From NCBI RefSeq assembly GCF_000931465.1, contig NZ_CP010892.1:6409388-6473387 (forward strand): 64,000 bases of DNA, in the 5' to 3' direction. This stretch comes from Pseudomonas sp. MRSN 12121 (GTDB taxonomy: Bacteria > Pseudomonadota > Gammaproteobacteria > Pseudomonadales > Pseudomonadaceae). A program made the translations under genes and the position numbers. Below are positions 46,801-55,704 of the stretch, one piece after another (position 1 is the stretch's first letter; each line of letters begins with the position of its first letter). The notes below the pieces were generated by a model. That model saw nothing but the letters and a program-made list of their open reading frames with translations, made no database searches and was not told where the DNA came from.

Positions 46801-49779
46801 CTCGCCGACCACCAGGCTGCTTTCTTCCACCGCGCCGTACAGGTCCAGCAGCGCCTCGCACAGCTCGTCCATCGGTTGCAGGTCCGCCAGGTGCGCGCCT
46901 TCGCCGAGGGTGGTCAATTCGTCCAGCAGGTCGCTCAGTTCCTGGCGCTCGCCCGGGTGCTGGCGCCAGCGGCGCAGCAGGTTCTCCGCGTCCAGCAGGA
47001 TGTCCATGCCCTGGGCCAGGAAGTTGCTGATCAATTGCGCATCGCGCTTGACCCGTAGCCCGGTGTTGGGGGCCTCAAGCAGGCTGGCCAGGCGCGCGGC
47101 GGTCAGTGCCCGGACCCGCTCGACCAGGTCGGCGGCGCCGTCGATGGGCGCCAGCGGGTCGCTGCCCAGCTGTTGCAGGCCACGGCGGAACAGGCCTTCG
47201 GCCTCTTGCAGCAGCTCGATTTCGTCCAGGTCCAGGGCCATCAGGTGCGCACGGTATTCCCGCGCCAACAGATCCAGCGGCGCCGCCAGCTCGGCGATCG
47301 GCAGCACACCGGCCATATGGGCGCTGCCCTTGAGGGTATGCAGGGCCCGCTGCAATTCGTCGCTGGCCTGCAGGGGCAGGTGCTCGGCGGCGCGCTCGAG
47401 AAAACGCTTGAGGCTCTCCAGATGGGTTTCGGCCTCGTTGCGAAAGATCTCCAGCAACTGCGGATCGAGCCCGTCCTGCACTTCGTCCGCCAGCGTCGCC
47501 TCGCCCCGGGCCAGGGCATGCGCGCGGGCCGCCAGCCGGTCGACATCGTCGCGCTGGCGCTGGGCCTGGGCGGCGAATTCGTCGACCAGTTCGGGCAGCA
47601 GTTGCAACACGTCTTCAAGCAGTTGCCGCACCAACGGCCCGGGCTCGACGCTGTTCTCCAGCACCCGGTTGAGCAGGTTCTCCACGGCCCAGGCCAGCTC
47701 GCCCAACACCAGCGCGCGGACCATGCGCCCACTGCCCTTGAGGGTGTGGAAGGCCCGCCGCAGCTCACCCAGCGCCGCCTTGCCATGGGGATCGGCGACC
47801 CACAGGGGCAGGTACTCGCGCAGCACGTCGAGCACCTCATCGGTCTCCTCGAGGAAGACTTCGCGCAACTCGTCGTCCACCGGATCTTCATCGCCCGGCG
47901 GCGGCAATAGACTGTCCGGAGTGTCCAGCGCCGGCGGGTTGAGCACCGAGACCGGGCTGGCCAGGACCTCGGCCAGGGACTGCACCACTTCCGGGCTGTC
48001 CAGCTCCTGCAGGTCCTGCATCACCAGGGCTTCGCTGGGGCTGAGCACATCGCTGAGCAGCGGCACCTGGTCGTCCGCCACCGCTACATCCGGCGTATAG
48101 CCCAGCGCGGCCAGGCCCTGTTCGGCGACGTCGAGGATCTTCTCCCCCGGCGCCTGGTGATCGTCGCTCAGGCGCTCGAGGTAATACTCGAGGCTGGTGA
48201 TCACGTCGGCCAGGCTGTCCAGTTGCTGCCAGCCCGGCCGGCGCGGATCCAGCAACAGGTGTTCGCGCACGAAGCCGACGCAGGCTTGCAGAAGGCCCGC
48301 CGCCCGGCCCAGGGGAATCATCGCCAGGGCCCCGCGCACCTGGGTCAGCAACTCCGGCAGCGGCTGCAAGCGTTCGCGCTCCCAGCCGGCGTCGATGTAG
48401 TCGACGATCAGATCCTTGGCCTGCTGCAGGCAGACCCGCGCTTCCTTGATCACCAGTTGATGGATCTGGGTCAGGTCGGTGGTCGGCAGGCGGCTGTCTT
48501 CGCGGCTCTCGGGCTCGGCCGGGCCAGCCATGCCGGCCAGGGTCGCCTCGACGTACAGCAAGGCCCCGGCGACGTCCATCAGCACTGCGTCGTTCGGCTC
48601 GCGCTGGCCCTGGGCCAGGCTCAGCACCACGGCGAGCTGGTCGATGATCACCTTGCGCGGCTGACCGAAGCCCAGCACCGCCAGGGTGTCGGCGATCTGC
48701 CGCAGGGGCGCCAGCAGGCTGTCCAGGTCCGAGGCGTGCTGGCGGTCGCTGCGCACGAACAGGTCCAGGCGCTCCTTGACCCGCACCAGCTCCTCGCACA
48801 GGGCCGCCAGCACCGAGCGCATGGCGTCGCGGTCCGGACCGGCCATGCGGGCGCGCTCCTGATCGACCAGGGCGTTGTCGGGCACAGCGTCATCGAGTCC
48901 GTAGGCGTCTTTCATGGTCTGCATCTGCGCGGTGGGGTAACGGGCCTTGGCGATGTAAAACAGCAGGCTTTTCAGCAGTTCGTCCGGGGCCGGCTGGTTG
49001 ATCCCGGCGATGCCCTGTTCATAGAGGCGCTTGAGTTCGCGGTCGGCATCCTTGAGCAGGCTGCGCACCGCCGGGCTGTTGGCGATCGCGCCGCTGCCGA
49101 TGCCTTCCACCAGCGCCAGGGAGATCTGCCACAAGGGCCCCAGCGGCGCGTCCTGGCAAAGCCCCTGGAGACGTTCGAACACCTTGGCCATGTAGCCCAG
49201 GCTGGCCTTCACGTCCTGCTCGCGCAGCAAGTCGACCAGCGCGGTCTGCAACATGTGCCGCAACTTGCGCAACAGGATGGTCAGGTCGGGGGGCGCCAGG
49301 CGGTCCAGGGTCGCCTCGTCCAGCGGCGGCAGGTCCGGCAGTTGCGGGCTGAACAGGCTGGTTTCGGTCAGCAGGCTTTCGCCGCGGGCGCTGCGCAGGT
49401 CGTTGAGCAGCGGCAGCACCACCAGCGGCAGGTCGCGGCGCGCGCCCTGCACCCGCTCAAGGTACTGCGGCAACTGGCTGATGGCCTGGCGCAGCAGGTA
49501 GATCGCCTCGTCGCGCTGGGCCACGCGGGACTCGCGCAGCGCCTGGGCCAGGGCTTCCATTTCTTCGGCGAGCAGCGCCGCGCCATAGAACTCGACCATC
49601 TGCAGGCTGCCATGGACCTGATGGATGCACTCCAGGCACTGGTCGAGGGCCGCCACCGCCTGCGGCTCGTCGACCAGGCGATCGAGCGCCTGGTGGGCCT
49701 GCTTCAGCGTTTCGGCAATTTCGCCCTTGACCCACTCCAGGGCCACATAGTCGTGCCGGCCACCCATAACCATTCCCAT
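43840..49779 (-). CDS. chpA: Hybrid chemotaxis histidine kinase ChpA (PilL)
   Basis: A 1979-residue CheA-type kinase of the type IV pilus Chp system. In order: a degenerate N-terminal Hpt-like domain (IHQVHGSLQM, about 51-60); canonical Hpt domains with phospho-His at 678, 814, 1120 and 1262 (HTLKGS or HTLKGG); a threonine-type domain at 956 (LTTLGEGAH, Thr in the His position) between the second and third; dimerisation and ATPase core with N-box H1561MLRNAVDHG; a CheW-like domain; and a C-terminal receiver with Asp1908 in LMLLDIEMPRMDG. It is shorter than the roughly 2470-residue P. aeruginosa protein, with fewer Hpt units. It starts 18 bases after pilJ ends, with no pilK between. Confidence 0.96.
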   Translation of the reverse strand: MGMVMGGRHDYVALEWVKGEIAETLKQAHQALDRLVDEPQAVAALDQCLECIHQVHGSLQMVEFYGAALLAEEMEALAQALRESRVAQRDEAIYLLRQAISQLPQYLERVQGARRDLPLVVLPLLNDLRSARGESLLTETSLFSPQLPDLPPLDEATLDRLAPPDLTILLRKLRHMLQTALVDLLREQDVKASLGYMAKVFERLQGLCQDAPLGPLWQISLALVEGIGSGAIANSPAVRSLLKDADRELKRLYEQGIAGINQPAPDELLKSLLFYIAKARYPTAQMQTMKDAYGLDDAVPDNALVDQERARMAGPDRDAMRSVLAALCEELVRVKERLDLFVRSDRQHASDLDSLLAPLRQIADTLAVLGFGQPRKVIIDQLAVVLSLAQGQREPNDAVLMDVAGALLYVEATLAGMAGPAEPESREDSRLPTTDLTQIHQLVIKEARVCLQQAKDLIVDYIDAGWERERLQPLPELLTQVRGALAMIPLGRAAGLLQACVGFVREHLLLDPRRPGWQQLDSLADVITSLEYYLERLSDDHQAPGEKILDVAEQGLAALGYTPDVAVADDQVPLLSDVLSPSEALVMQDLQELDSPEVVQSLAEVLASPVSVLNPPALDTPDSLLPPPGDEDPVDDELREVFLEETDEVLDVLREYLPLWVADPHGKAALGELRRAFHTLKGSGRMVRALVLGELAWAVENLLNRVLENSVEPGPLVRQLLEDVLQLLPELVDEFAAQAQRQRDDVDRLAARAHALARGEATLADEVQDGLDPQLLEIFRNEAETHLESLKRFLERAAEHLPLQASDELQRALHTLKGSAHMAGVLPIAELAAPLDLLAREYRAHLMALDLDEIELLQEAEGLFRRGLQQLGSDPLAPIDGAADLVERVRALTAARLASLLEAPNTGLRVKRDAQLISNFLAQGMDILLDAENLLRRWRQHPGERQELSDLLDELTTLGEGAHLADLQPMDELCEALLDLYGAVEESSLVVGERFFHEAEKAHEALIDMLDELAAGQEVSPQPALIRALHELLEEGLDPAAMGLIRSDGSRTLSITDLTRATAQMQHEAQSEVAGPDAEIVAIFLEEAVDILDSAGQALQRWLADPDNGAPLSSLQRDLHTLKGGARMAEVGPVGDLAQELENLYEGLVDRRYQHGEALADLLRRSHEQLALLLQQLQAQQALSDPKALIETIRGFRQRSGVASELPETAVSDDAAAHDPELLEIFLEEGFDILDSSGAALARWQAEPSSRQEVETLLRDLHTLKGGARMVEIAPIGDLAHELEFLYEGLSSGLLQATPALFGLLQKSHDRLAQMLDAARAEQPIKPAESLIEAIRGFTHPVQAATPPLVLPDLSPPGKPEPPAAPAEAGDMVKVSAELLDDLVNLAGETSIFRGRIEQQVNDARVALNEMETTIERIRDQLRRLDTETQGRILSRQQVEAERLGYEEFDPLEMDRHSQLQQLSRALFESASDLLDLKETLDRRNQDAENLLQQQGRVNTELQEGLMRTRMVPFERLVPRLKRIVRQVAEELGKDVVFSVGNAEGEMDRNVLERMVAPLEHMLRNAVDHGLESAEVRRAAGKPEQGRITLDLSHEGGDIVFDMRDDGAGVPLEAVRRKAIKRGLLDPNAEISDRDVLQFIMQPGFSTAEKITQISGRGVGMDVVHEEVRQLGGSMTIDSIPGQGVHFRIRLPFTVSVNRALMVQCQDEQYAIPLNTIEGIVRVVPHELESYYQLDPPHYEYAGQRYELCYLGELLHTVPRPKLLGQSLPLPVLLVDYNEHRIAVQVDAMAGTREIVVKSLGPQFAAVQGLSGATILGDGRVVLILDLLAHIRALQARPPAPRAVDDEAPAEAAPLRPPLVLVVDDSVTVRKVTSRLLERHGMNVLTAKDGVDAMALLQEHTPDLMLLDIEMPRMDGFEVAQQVRADPRLRQLPIIMITSRTGQKHRDRAMAIGVNDYLGKPYQESVLLESIAQWSRPHA

Positions 49780-49797
49780 CGAAATCGTGCTCCGGCC

Positions 49798-51867
49798 TCA
49801 GCGGTTTTCCCGCGGCGTCTGCTCGCGACTCGCCGGCAAGGTGAAGCCGGACACCGAGCGCCGCAGTTGGCTGGCCATTTTCGCCAGGTTACCGATGCTT
49901 TCGGCCGTCGCGGTCGAGCCGGACGAAGTCTGTGAAGTGATCTGCTGGATCACGTTCATCGTCAAGGATATCTGTCCGGCCGACGACGTCTGCTGCTGGG
50001 CCGCGTTGGAGATGCTCTGGATCAGCGCCGCCAGGGTCTTGGAGACGCCTTCGATTTCCTCCAGGGCCACCCCCGCATCCTGCGCCAGCCGCGCACCGCG
50101 CACCACTTCCGAGGTGGTCTGCTCCATGGAGATCACCGCCTCGTTGGTGTCGGTCTGGATCGCCCGCACCAGGTTCTCGATCTGCCGGGTGGCCGCCGAA
50201 GAACGCTCCGCGAGGCGCTGCACCTCGTCGGCCACCACCGCGAAACCGCGCCCGGCATCCCCGGCCATGGACGCCTGGATCGCCGCATTGAGCGCCAGGA
50301 TATTGGTCTGGTCGGCAATGTCATCGATCAGGCTGACAATATCGCCGATTTCCTGGGACGACTCGCCCAGGCGCTTGATGCGCTTGGCGGTGTCCTGGAT
50401 CTGCTCGCGAATGTTGTCCATGCCGTGAATGGTGTTGTGCACCACCTCGTTGCCCTTGTTGGCGATCTCCACCGAGCGCTCGGCCACCGCCGAAGACTCG
50501 GCGGCGTTGGCCGACACCTGGTCGATCGACTGGGCCATCTCGTTGATCGCCATCGAGGCTTCGGAAATCTGCTGGGCCTGATGCTCCGAGGCTTCGGCCA
50601 GTTGCATGGCGGTGGCCTGGGTTTCCTGCACCGCCCCGGCGACCTGACCGGCGGTGAGGTTGATGGTCGCCACCAGGTCGCGCAACTGATCGACGGAATA
50701 GTTGATCGAGTCGGCGATGGTGCCGGTGAAGTCCTCGGTCACCGAAGCGGTCACCGTCAGGTCGCCGTCGGCCAGGTCCTCGATTTCGTCCAGCAAACGC
50801 ATGATCGCGTTCTGGTTGCGTTCGTTCTTCTCCGCGGTTTCGTGCAACTGGCGATTGGTTTCGCGGACCATCACCAGGCCGATCAGGATGATCGAGGCCA
50901 GCGCGGCCAAGCCCAGGACATAACCGCCGATGGTGTCCAGCGAACGCCCGCCGGCCAGGTTCTCGAAACCGATGGCCAGGCGCGAGGCTTCGTCGAGCAG
51001 GGTCTGAGACAGGCTGAAGATATTGCTCGCCGACTCGCGGACCTGGAACAGCTCGGGCGAGGTCTCGAGGATTTCGTCCACCGAGCCGGAAACGAACTGG
51101 AACAGCTCGCTGATCTCGGTCAAGCGCGCCCGCGCGTCGCGGTCCTCGACCTGGCTGATCTTCAGGCTCGGATTGCCCTGGAGCATGCCGCTGAGCACCT
51201 GGCCGAAGCGCGCCGCGTCGCGACCGAAGGCATCGGCGGCCTGCACCGCGTTCTCGTCGCCCGCCAGCACGGTGTTCACCGCACCGAGGATGCGCTCGGC
51301 CAGCAGCGACTGGCGCTGCGCCATGGCCACCTGGGCCGCCGGGGCGCCGCGCTGGAGGAGGATTTCCACGACCTTTTCATACTCGACCTGCAACTGCGGC
51401 ACGGTTTCCGCGAGGGTCGCGGCCACCTGGTGCAGGGACAGCACCGTCTGTTCGCTGGCCAGGATCGCGTCGGCGTTGTGCAGCAGCTTGTCCCAGTCCT
51501 GCTGCACGGCGTGCATTTCCTCGCGCACCGCGATCGGCGCGGCGGGCAGCCCGGTGGCCGGGTCGCCTTTTTTCAGGTAGCCCCAGCGCTGGGCGAAATC
51601 GTTGCGCGCATCGCCCAGCAGCTTGAATGCCGCGGCCTTGCCGGCGGCGGCTTCCGTGGCGTTCTTGGCGATGCGCTGGGACAGCACCCGCAGCTCGCCG
51701 GCATGGCCGATGTACTGCTTGTCGTAGGTAGCCTGGGTGTTGAGGTAAGCGAAGTTGGCGAACAGCAGCATGATGAACACGATCAGCGCGATGAACAGCA
51801 CGATGATCTGCGAGCGGCTGCGCGATCCTTCCATTGGCTTGCCTGGGTTGGCTTTCAGTATCTGCAC
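49798..51867 (-). CDS. pilJ: Twitching-motility chemoreceptor PilJ
   Basis: A 689-residue methyl-accepting chemotaxis protein. It has an N-terminal membrane segment (IIVLFIALIVFIMLLFANFAYL), a periplasmic PilJ domain with YDKQYIGHAGELRVLSQRIAKNATEAA, a second membrane segment near residue 310, a HAMP region and a long signalling helix pair with tip IADQTNILALNAAIQASMAG. It signals to ChpA in surface sensing and pilus control. The start is a GTG at 51867; an ATG 11 codons later is possible. Confidence 0.95.
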   Translation of the reverse strand: MQILKANPGKPMEGSRSRSQIIVLFIALIVFIMLLFANFAYLNTQATYDKQYIGHAGELRVLSQRIAKNATEAAAGKAAAFKLLGDARNDFAQRWGYLKKGDPATGLPAAPIAVREEMHAVQQDWDKLLHNADAILASEQTVLSLHQVAATLAETVPQLQVEYEKVVEILLQRGAPAAQVAMAQRQSLLAERILGAVNTVLAGDENAVQAADAFGRDAARFGQVLSGMLQGNPSLKISQVEDRDARARLTEISELFQFVSGSVDEILETSPELFQVRESASNIFSLSQTLLDEASRLAIGFENLAGGRSLDTIGGYVLGLAALASIILIGLVMVRETNRQLHETAEKNERNQNAIMRLLDEIEDLADGDLTVTASVTEDFTGTIADSINYSVDQLRDLVATINLTAGQVAGAVQETQATAMQLAEASEHQAQQISEASMAINEMAQSIDQVSANAAESSAVAERSVEIANKGNEVVHNTIHGMDNIREQIQDTAKRIKRLGESSQEIGDIVSLIDDIADQTNILALNAAIQASMAGDAGRGFAVVADEVQRLAERSSAATRQIENLVRAIQTDTNEAVISMEQTTSEVVRGARLAQDAGVALEEIEGVSKTLAALIQSISNAAQQQTSSAGQISLTMNVIQQITSQTSSGSTATAESIGNLAKMASQLRRSVSGFTLPASREQTPRENR

Positions 51868-51929
51868 AGCTGGATTCCCGTTGTTCCGTTGCCCGCAATG
51901 AACCTCATGCGGTGAGCCGCGCCATCCGT

Positions 51930-51955
51930 TTCGCGGGCAAGCCCCGCGCCTACAA
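51930..51955. repeat. Solitary REP unit (family 1)
   Basis: TTCGCGGGCAAGCCCCGCGC followed by CTACA: a single degenerate copy of the 3' arm without a partner. It lies between pilI and pilJ, inside the cluster. Confidence 0.7.
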
Positions 51956-51957
51956 CA

Positions 51958-52497
51958 TTAAACTGCCACATTCAGGAACCCCGGCGACTGCGCCAGGGCG
52001 AAGGGACTGAAGACCCACCACACCGGCTCACACGGGAAATACCCCCGCAGGTACGGCGTGATGGCGCCCTGTTCGCTACCGTCGGCGGTCGTTTCCAGGC
52101 TGCTCGGCGCGAAATGCTGCATGCCGGCCACTTCATCCACCATCAGGCCGGCGAAGATGTCCTTGTGCTCGACCACCAGCACGCGCCGCTGCTTGCGCAA
52201 GGCCGACAGTTCGTGGCCGAAGAATCCGCACAGGTCCATCACCGGCAGCAGCCGCCCGCGCAGGTTGGCTACGCCCCTGACCCAGGGCTTGACCCCAGGC
52301 AGCTGGGTGTAGCGCGGCTCGTGCAGGACTTCGCTGACCTCGCCCATCGGCGCGACGTACCAGCGCTCGCCAAGACGGAAACCGATGCCGCTCCAGCCGT
52401 GCTGGCGGGTTTCCTGGGAGGGCAGGTCGGCGGCCAGCAGGCGGCAGCGCCGGTCGATCTCGAGCAGCAGTTCGAAGGCGGTTTGCGACTCGGCCAT
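51958..52497 (-). CDS. pilI: CheW-like adaptor PilI
   Basis: A 179-residue CheW-domain protein coupling PilJ to ChpA. Visible are WSGIGFRLGERWYVAPMGEVSEVL and GVANLRGRLLPVMDLCGFFG, the CheW core. It follows pilH by 11 bases. No strong ribosome site precedes the ATG, suggesting coupling to pilH translation. Confidence 0.93.
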   Translation of the reverse strand: MAESQTAFELLLEIDRRCRLLAADLPSQETRQHGWSGIGFRLGERWYVAPMGEVSEVLHEPRYTQLPGVKPWVRGVANLRGRLLPVMDLCGFFGHELSALRKQRRVLVVEHKDIFAGLMVDEVAGMQHFAPSSLETTADGSEQGAITPYLRGYFPCEPVWWVFSPFALAQSPGFLNVAV

Positions 52498-52508
52498 GGC
52501 GCGGGCGG

Positions 52509-52874
52509 TCAGCCGGCCAGGACGTTGTTCAGGGTCTTGATCAGGGTGTCTTCGTCGACCGGCTTGGTCAGGTAATCCCTGGCGCCCTGGCGCGTGCCCC
52601 AGACCTTGTCGGTTTCCTGATCCTTGGTGGTGATGATGATCACCGGGATATGGCTGGTCTCGGCGTCCTTGGTCAGCTGGCGCGTGGCCTGGAAACCGTT
52701 GAGGCCCGGCATGACGATGTCCATCAGCACGGCATCGGGCTTTTCCTGGCGCGCCAGGGCCACGCCATCGGCACCGTTCTCGGCCTTGAGGACTTCATGG
52801 CCGTGCTTTTCCAGCATGCCGGTCAGTTTGTACATTTCGGTCGGCGAGTCGTCGACGATCAGGATACGAGCCAT
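52509..52874 (-). CDS. pilH: Response regulator PilH
   Basis: A 121-residue stand-alone receiver: MARILIVDDSPTEMYKLT, phosphoacceptor Asp52 in AVLMDIVMPGLNG, and C-terminal Lys in LTKPVDEDTL. PilH opposes or tunes PilG in controlling pilus retraction and cAMP. The start at 52874 is the family start. Confidence 0.96.
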   Translation of the reverse strand: MARILIVDDSPTEMYKLTGMLEKHGHEVLKAENGADGVALARQEKPDAVLMDIVMPGLNGFQATRQLTKDAETSHIPVIIITTKDQETDKVWGTRQGARDYLTKPVDEDTLIKTLNNVLAG

Positions 52875-52917
52875 GGTCTTCCCCATACGAATAGGCGTGC
52901 GGCCCGCTGGCCGGACC

Positions 52918-53325
52918 TCAATGTGCTTGTTCTACTGCGGCGAACCCCGGCACATGGGCCTTGATCGCGCTCAGCAGTTCTTCCTTGCTAAAAGGCTTGG
53001 TCAAAAACTGGTCAGAGCCGACGATGCGACCCTTGGCCTTGTCGAACAGGCCGTCCCTGGAGGACAGCATAATCACCGGCGTGGACTTGAACGCGCTGTT
53101 GTTCTTGATCAGCGCGCAGGTCTGATAGCCATCGAGCCGCGGCATCATGATGTCGACGAAGATGATGCCCGGATGATGGTCGACGATCTTGGCCAGGGCC
53201 TCGAAACCGTCGACCGCGGTAATGACTTCGCACCCGGCATTCTTCAGCAGCGTTTCGGCCGTGCGGCGAATCGTCTTCGAATCGTCGATCACCATCACCT
53301 TGAGGGCGCTGGATTGCTGTTCCAT
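52918..53325 (-). CDS. pilG: Response regulator PilG
   Basis: A 135-residue CheY-like receiver: MEQQSSALKVMVIDDSKTIRRTAETLL, Asp58 in IIFVDIMMPRLDG, and Lys in FLTKPFSKEEL. PilG activates pilus extension and cAMP synthesis downstream of ChpA. First gene of the pil-chp cluster, divergent from gshB. The start at 53325 matches the family; upstream residues in the open frame are not coding. Confidence 0.96.
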   Translation of the reverse strand: MEQQSSALKVMVIDDSKTIRRTAETLLKNAGCEVITAVDGFEALAKIVDHHPGIIFVDIMMPRLDGYQTCALIKNNSAFKSTPVIMLSSRDGLFDKAKGRIVGSDQFLTKPFSKEELLSAIKAHVPGFAAVEQAH

Positions 53326-53561
53326 ATCTGCTCTACCGTCGCCACCGTGAATCGATTCCCTGCCCGTACCGCCGGCCGAGGCCCCAAGCCCTTGATGTTC
53401 AAGGCCTGGGCCCGGCATGCGAGCCTTTTTAGCATACTCTCCCCATGCAATCTATCGGCCGACCGGCGCGGTGGTTTTTCCTTGACCGGGGACCGCCCGG
53501 GCGCCACTCTGACGCCACTTTTTCAAGCCATTGCGCCCACTAATTTTCGAGGAAACCGCCC

Positions 53562-54518
53562 ATGAGCGTTCGCGTCGGGATTGTCATGGACCCCATCGCC
53601 AGCATCTCCTATAAAAAGGACAGCTCGCTGGCCATGCTGCTGGCCGCCCAGGAACGCGGCTGGACCCTGTTCTACATGGAGCAGAAGGACCTGTACCAGG
53701 CGACCGGTGGCGTGGCGCGGGCGCGGATGCGTCCGCTGAAGGTATTCGCCGACCCGCAGAAGTGGTTCGAACTGGACGCCGAGATCGACAGCCCCCTGAG
53801 CGATCTGGACGTGATCCTGATGCGCAAGGACCCGCCGTTCGACATGGAGTTCGTCTACTCCACCTACCTGCTGGAGCAGGCCGAGCGCGACGGCGTGCTG
53901 GTGGTCAACAAGCCGCAGAGCCTGCGCGACTGCAATGAAAAGCTGTTCGCCACGCTGTTCCCGCAGTGCACCCCGCCGACCATCGTCAGCCGTCGCCCGG
54001 ACGTGCTGCGCGAATTCGCCGACCATCACGGCGACGTGATCCTCAAGCCCCTGGACGGCATGGGCGGCTCGTCGATCTTCCGCCATACCACCGGCCACCC
54101 GAACCTGTCGGTGATCCTCGAGACCCTGACCCTGCATGGCAAGCAGCAGATCATGATCCAGGGCTACCTGCCGGCGATCGTCGACGGCGACAAGCGCATC
54201 CTGATGATCGACGGCGAGCCGGTGGATTATTGCCTGGCACGCATCCCGGCCATCGGCGAGACCCGCGGCAACCTCGCCGCCGGCGGCCGTGGCGAAGCCC
54301 GCCCGCTGACCGACAAGGACCGCTGGATCGCCGCCCAGGTCGGCCCGACCCTGCGCGAGAAGGGCCTGCTGTTCGTGGGGCTCGACGTGATCGGCGAGCA
54401 CCTGACCGAAATCAACGTCACCAGCCCGACCTGCATCCGCGAGATCGACAACGCCTTCGGCACCAACATCGGCGCCATGCTGATGGATGCCATCGATCAG
54501 AAGCTCAAGGCGCGTTGA
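53562..54518 (+). CDS. gshB: Glutathione synthetase
   Basis: A 318-residue ATP-grasp ligase that joins gamma-glutamylcysteine and glycine. It begins VRVGIVMDPIASISYKKDS and contains VNKPQSLRDCNEKLFA, LKPLDGMGGSSIFR and the C-terminal GLDVIGEHLTEINVTSPTC metal/ATP region. AGGAA lies before the ATG. It is divergent from pilG and followed by tonB3, as in P. aeruginosa. Confidence 0.97.
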   Translation: MSVRVGIVMDPIASISYKKDSSLAMLLAAQERGWTLFYMEQKDLYQATGGVARARMRPLKVFADPQKWFELDAEIDSPLSDLDVILMRKDPPFDMEFVYSTYLLEQAERDGVLVVNKPQSLRDCNEKLFATLFPQCTPPTIVSRRPDVLREFADHHGDVILKPLDGMGGSSIFRHTTGHPNLSVILETLTLHGKQQIMIQGYLPAIVDGDKRILMIDGEPVDYCLARIPAIGETRGNLAAGGRGEARPLTDKDRWIAAQVGPTLREKGLLFVGLDVIGEHLTEINVTSPTCIREIDNAFGTNIGAMLMDAIDQKLKAR

Positions 54519-54618
54519 TCCAGAACCGCCAAGCACAAACCAACATTGCGTTATCATGCGCCGCCTGTGAAACGCGCGATGTTGGTTCTGTGATGCCTTT
54601 TGTGATGTTAAGCCGCCG

Positions 54619-55518
54619 ATGACTCTCCCTGCCGATCTGCCTCCCGAGCTGGCCCACAGCGGCGTGCGCCCGGCCGATCGCCTGGGATTTACCCTGTTCC
54701 TGGCCGCCTTGCTGCACATCGCGCTGATTCTCGGCCTGGGCTTCTCCTTCGCCGAACCCAAGCAGATCAGCAAGACCCTGGAAATCACCCTGGCCACCTT
54801 CAAGAGCGAAACCAAGCCGAAGAAGGCCGATTTCCTGGCCCAGGAAAACCAGGAAGGCAGTGGCACCCTGGACAAGAAGGCGATCCCCAAGACCACCGAG
54901 GTGGCGCCGTTCCAGGAAAACAAGGTGAACAAGGTCACCCCGCCGCCTCCGGCCAAGACCGAACCCAAGGAAGCCGCGCCCAAGGCCGCGGTCGCCACCA
55001 CTGCGCCGAAACCGAAGAAGACCGTCACCCAGCGTGAAGAGGTCAAGACCGAGGCGAAACCCAAGGTTCCCGCGCCGACGTTCGACAGCTCGCAGCTGTC
55101 CAGCGACATCGCCAGCCTGGAGGCCGAGCTGGCCCAGGAGCAGCAGCTGTACGCCAAGCGCCCGCGCATCCACCGCCTGAGCGCGGCCTCGACCATGCGC
55201 GACAAGGGCGCCTGGTACAAGGACGAGTGGCGCAAGAAGGTCGAGCGCATCGGCAACCTCAATTACCCGGAAGAAGCCCGGCGCAAGCAGATCTACGGCA
55301 ACCTGCGGCTGATGGTGTCGATCAACCGCGACGGTTCGCTGTACGAGGTGCTGGTGCTGGAATCCTCCGGCCAGCCGCTGCTGGACCAGGCGGCGCAGCG
55401 CATCGTGCGCCTGGCGGCACCGTTCGCGCCCTTTACCGGCGACTTGTCGGATATCGACCGCCTGGAAATCATCCGCACCTGGAAGTTCGCCCGCGGCGAC
55501 AAGCTGTCCAGCAATTGA
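54619..55518 (+). CDS. tonB3: Energy transducer TonB (TonB3-like)
   Basis: A 299-residue TonB protein: one N-terminal membrane segment (LGFTLFLAALLHIALILGLGFSF), a long Lys/Pro/Glu-rich periplasmic linker, a predicted coiled stretch (DIASLEAELAQEQQ), and a C-terminal TonB domain (NYPEEARRKQIYGNLRLMVSINRDGSLYEV). In P. aeruginosa the gene at this position between gshB and algH is tonB3, which is needed for twitching motility, so a role with the nearby pil genes is plausible. Confidence 0.88.
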   Translation: MTLPADLPPELAHSGVRPADRLGFTLFLAALLHIALILGLGFSFAEPKQISKTLEITLATFKSETKPKKADFLAQENQEGSGTLDKKAIPKTTEVAPFQENKVNKVTPPPPAKTEPKEAAPKAAVATTAPKPKKTVTQREEVKTEAKPKVPAPTFDSSQLSSDIASLEAELAQEQQLYAKRPRIHRLSAASTMRDKGAWYKDEWRKKVERIGNLNYPEEARRKQIYGNLRLMVSINRDGSLYEVLVLESSGQPLLDQAAQRIVRLAAPFAPFTGDLSDIDRLEIIRTWKFARGDKLSSN

Positions 55519-55544
55519 TGGGGCGTGGCTGTCTGGCCCGACGC

Positions 55545-55615
55545 TAGCGCGGGCAAGCCTCGCTCCTACAAAAGAAATAAGCGGACTCTGTAGGAGCGAA
55601 GCTTGCTCGCGATAG
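55545..55615. repeat. REP pair (family 1, outward, mixed variants)
   Basis: The left unit is of the GCGGGCAAGCCTCGC type and the right of the GAAGCTTGCTCGCGAT type, so one locus holds both sequence variants. It separates tonB3 from algH. Confidence 0.85.
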
Positions 55616-55704
55616 ATCCCAAGCCAAACACCGTTGCCCAGCCCGCCAGATTCCGCCACATCCCCAGCTTGTCAGTTCGCCCCTGCGCCGCCACACTAGC
55701 GCTC

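Noticed and set aside
43846..47058. 1070-residue open frame on the plus strand opposite chpA
   Set aside because: It is antisense to the well-supported chpA reading frame. In high-GC DNA with strong third-position bias, the opposite frame stays open by chance. Its translation is low-complexity (repeated Gln, His, Arg, Leu) and matches no family.
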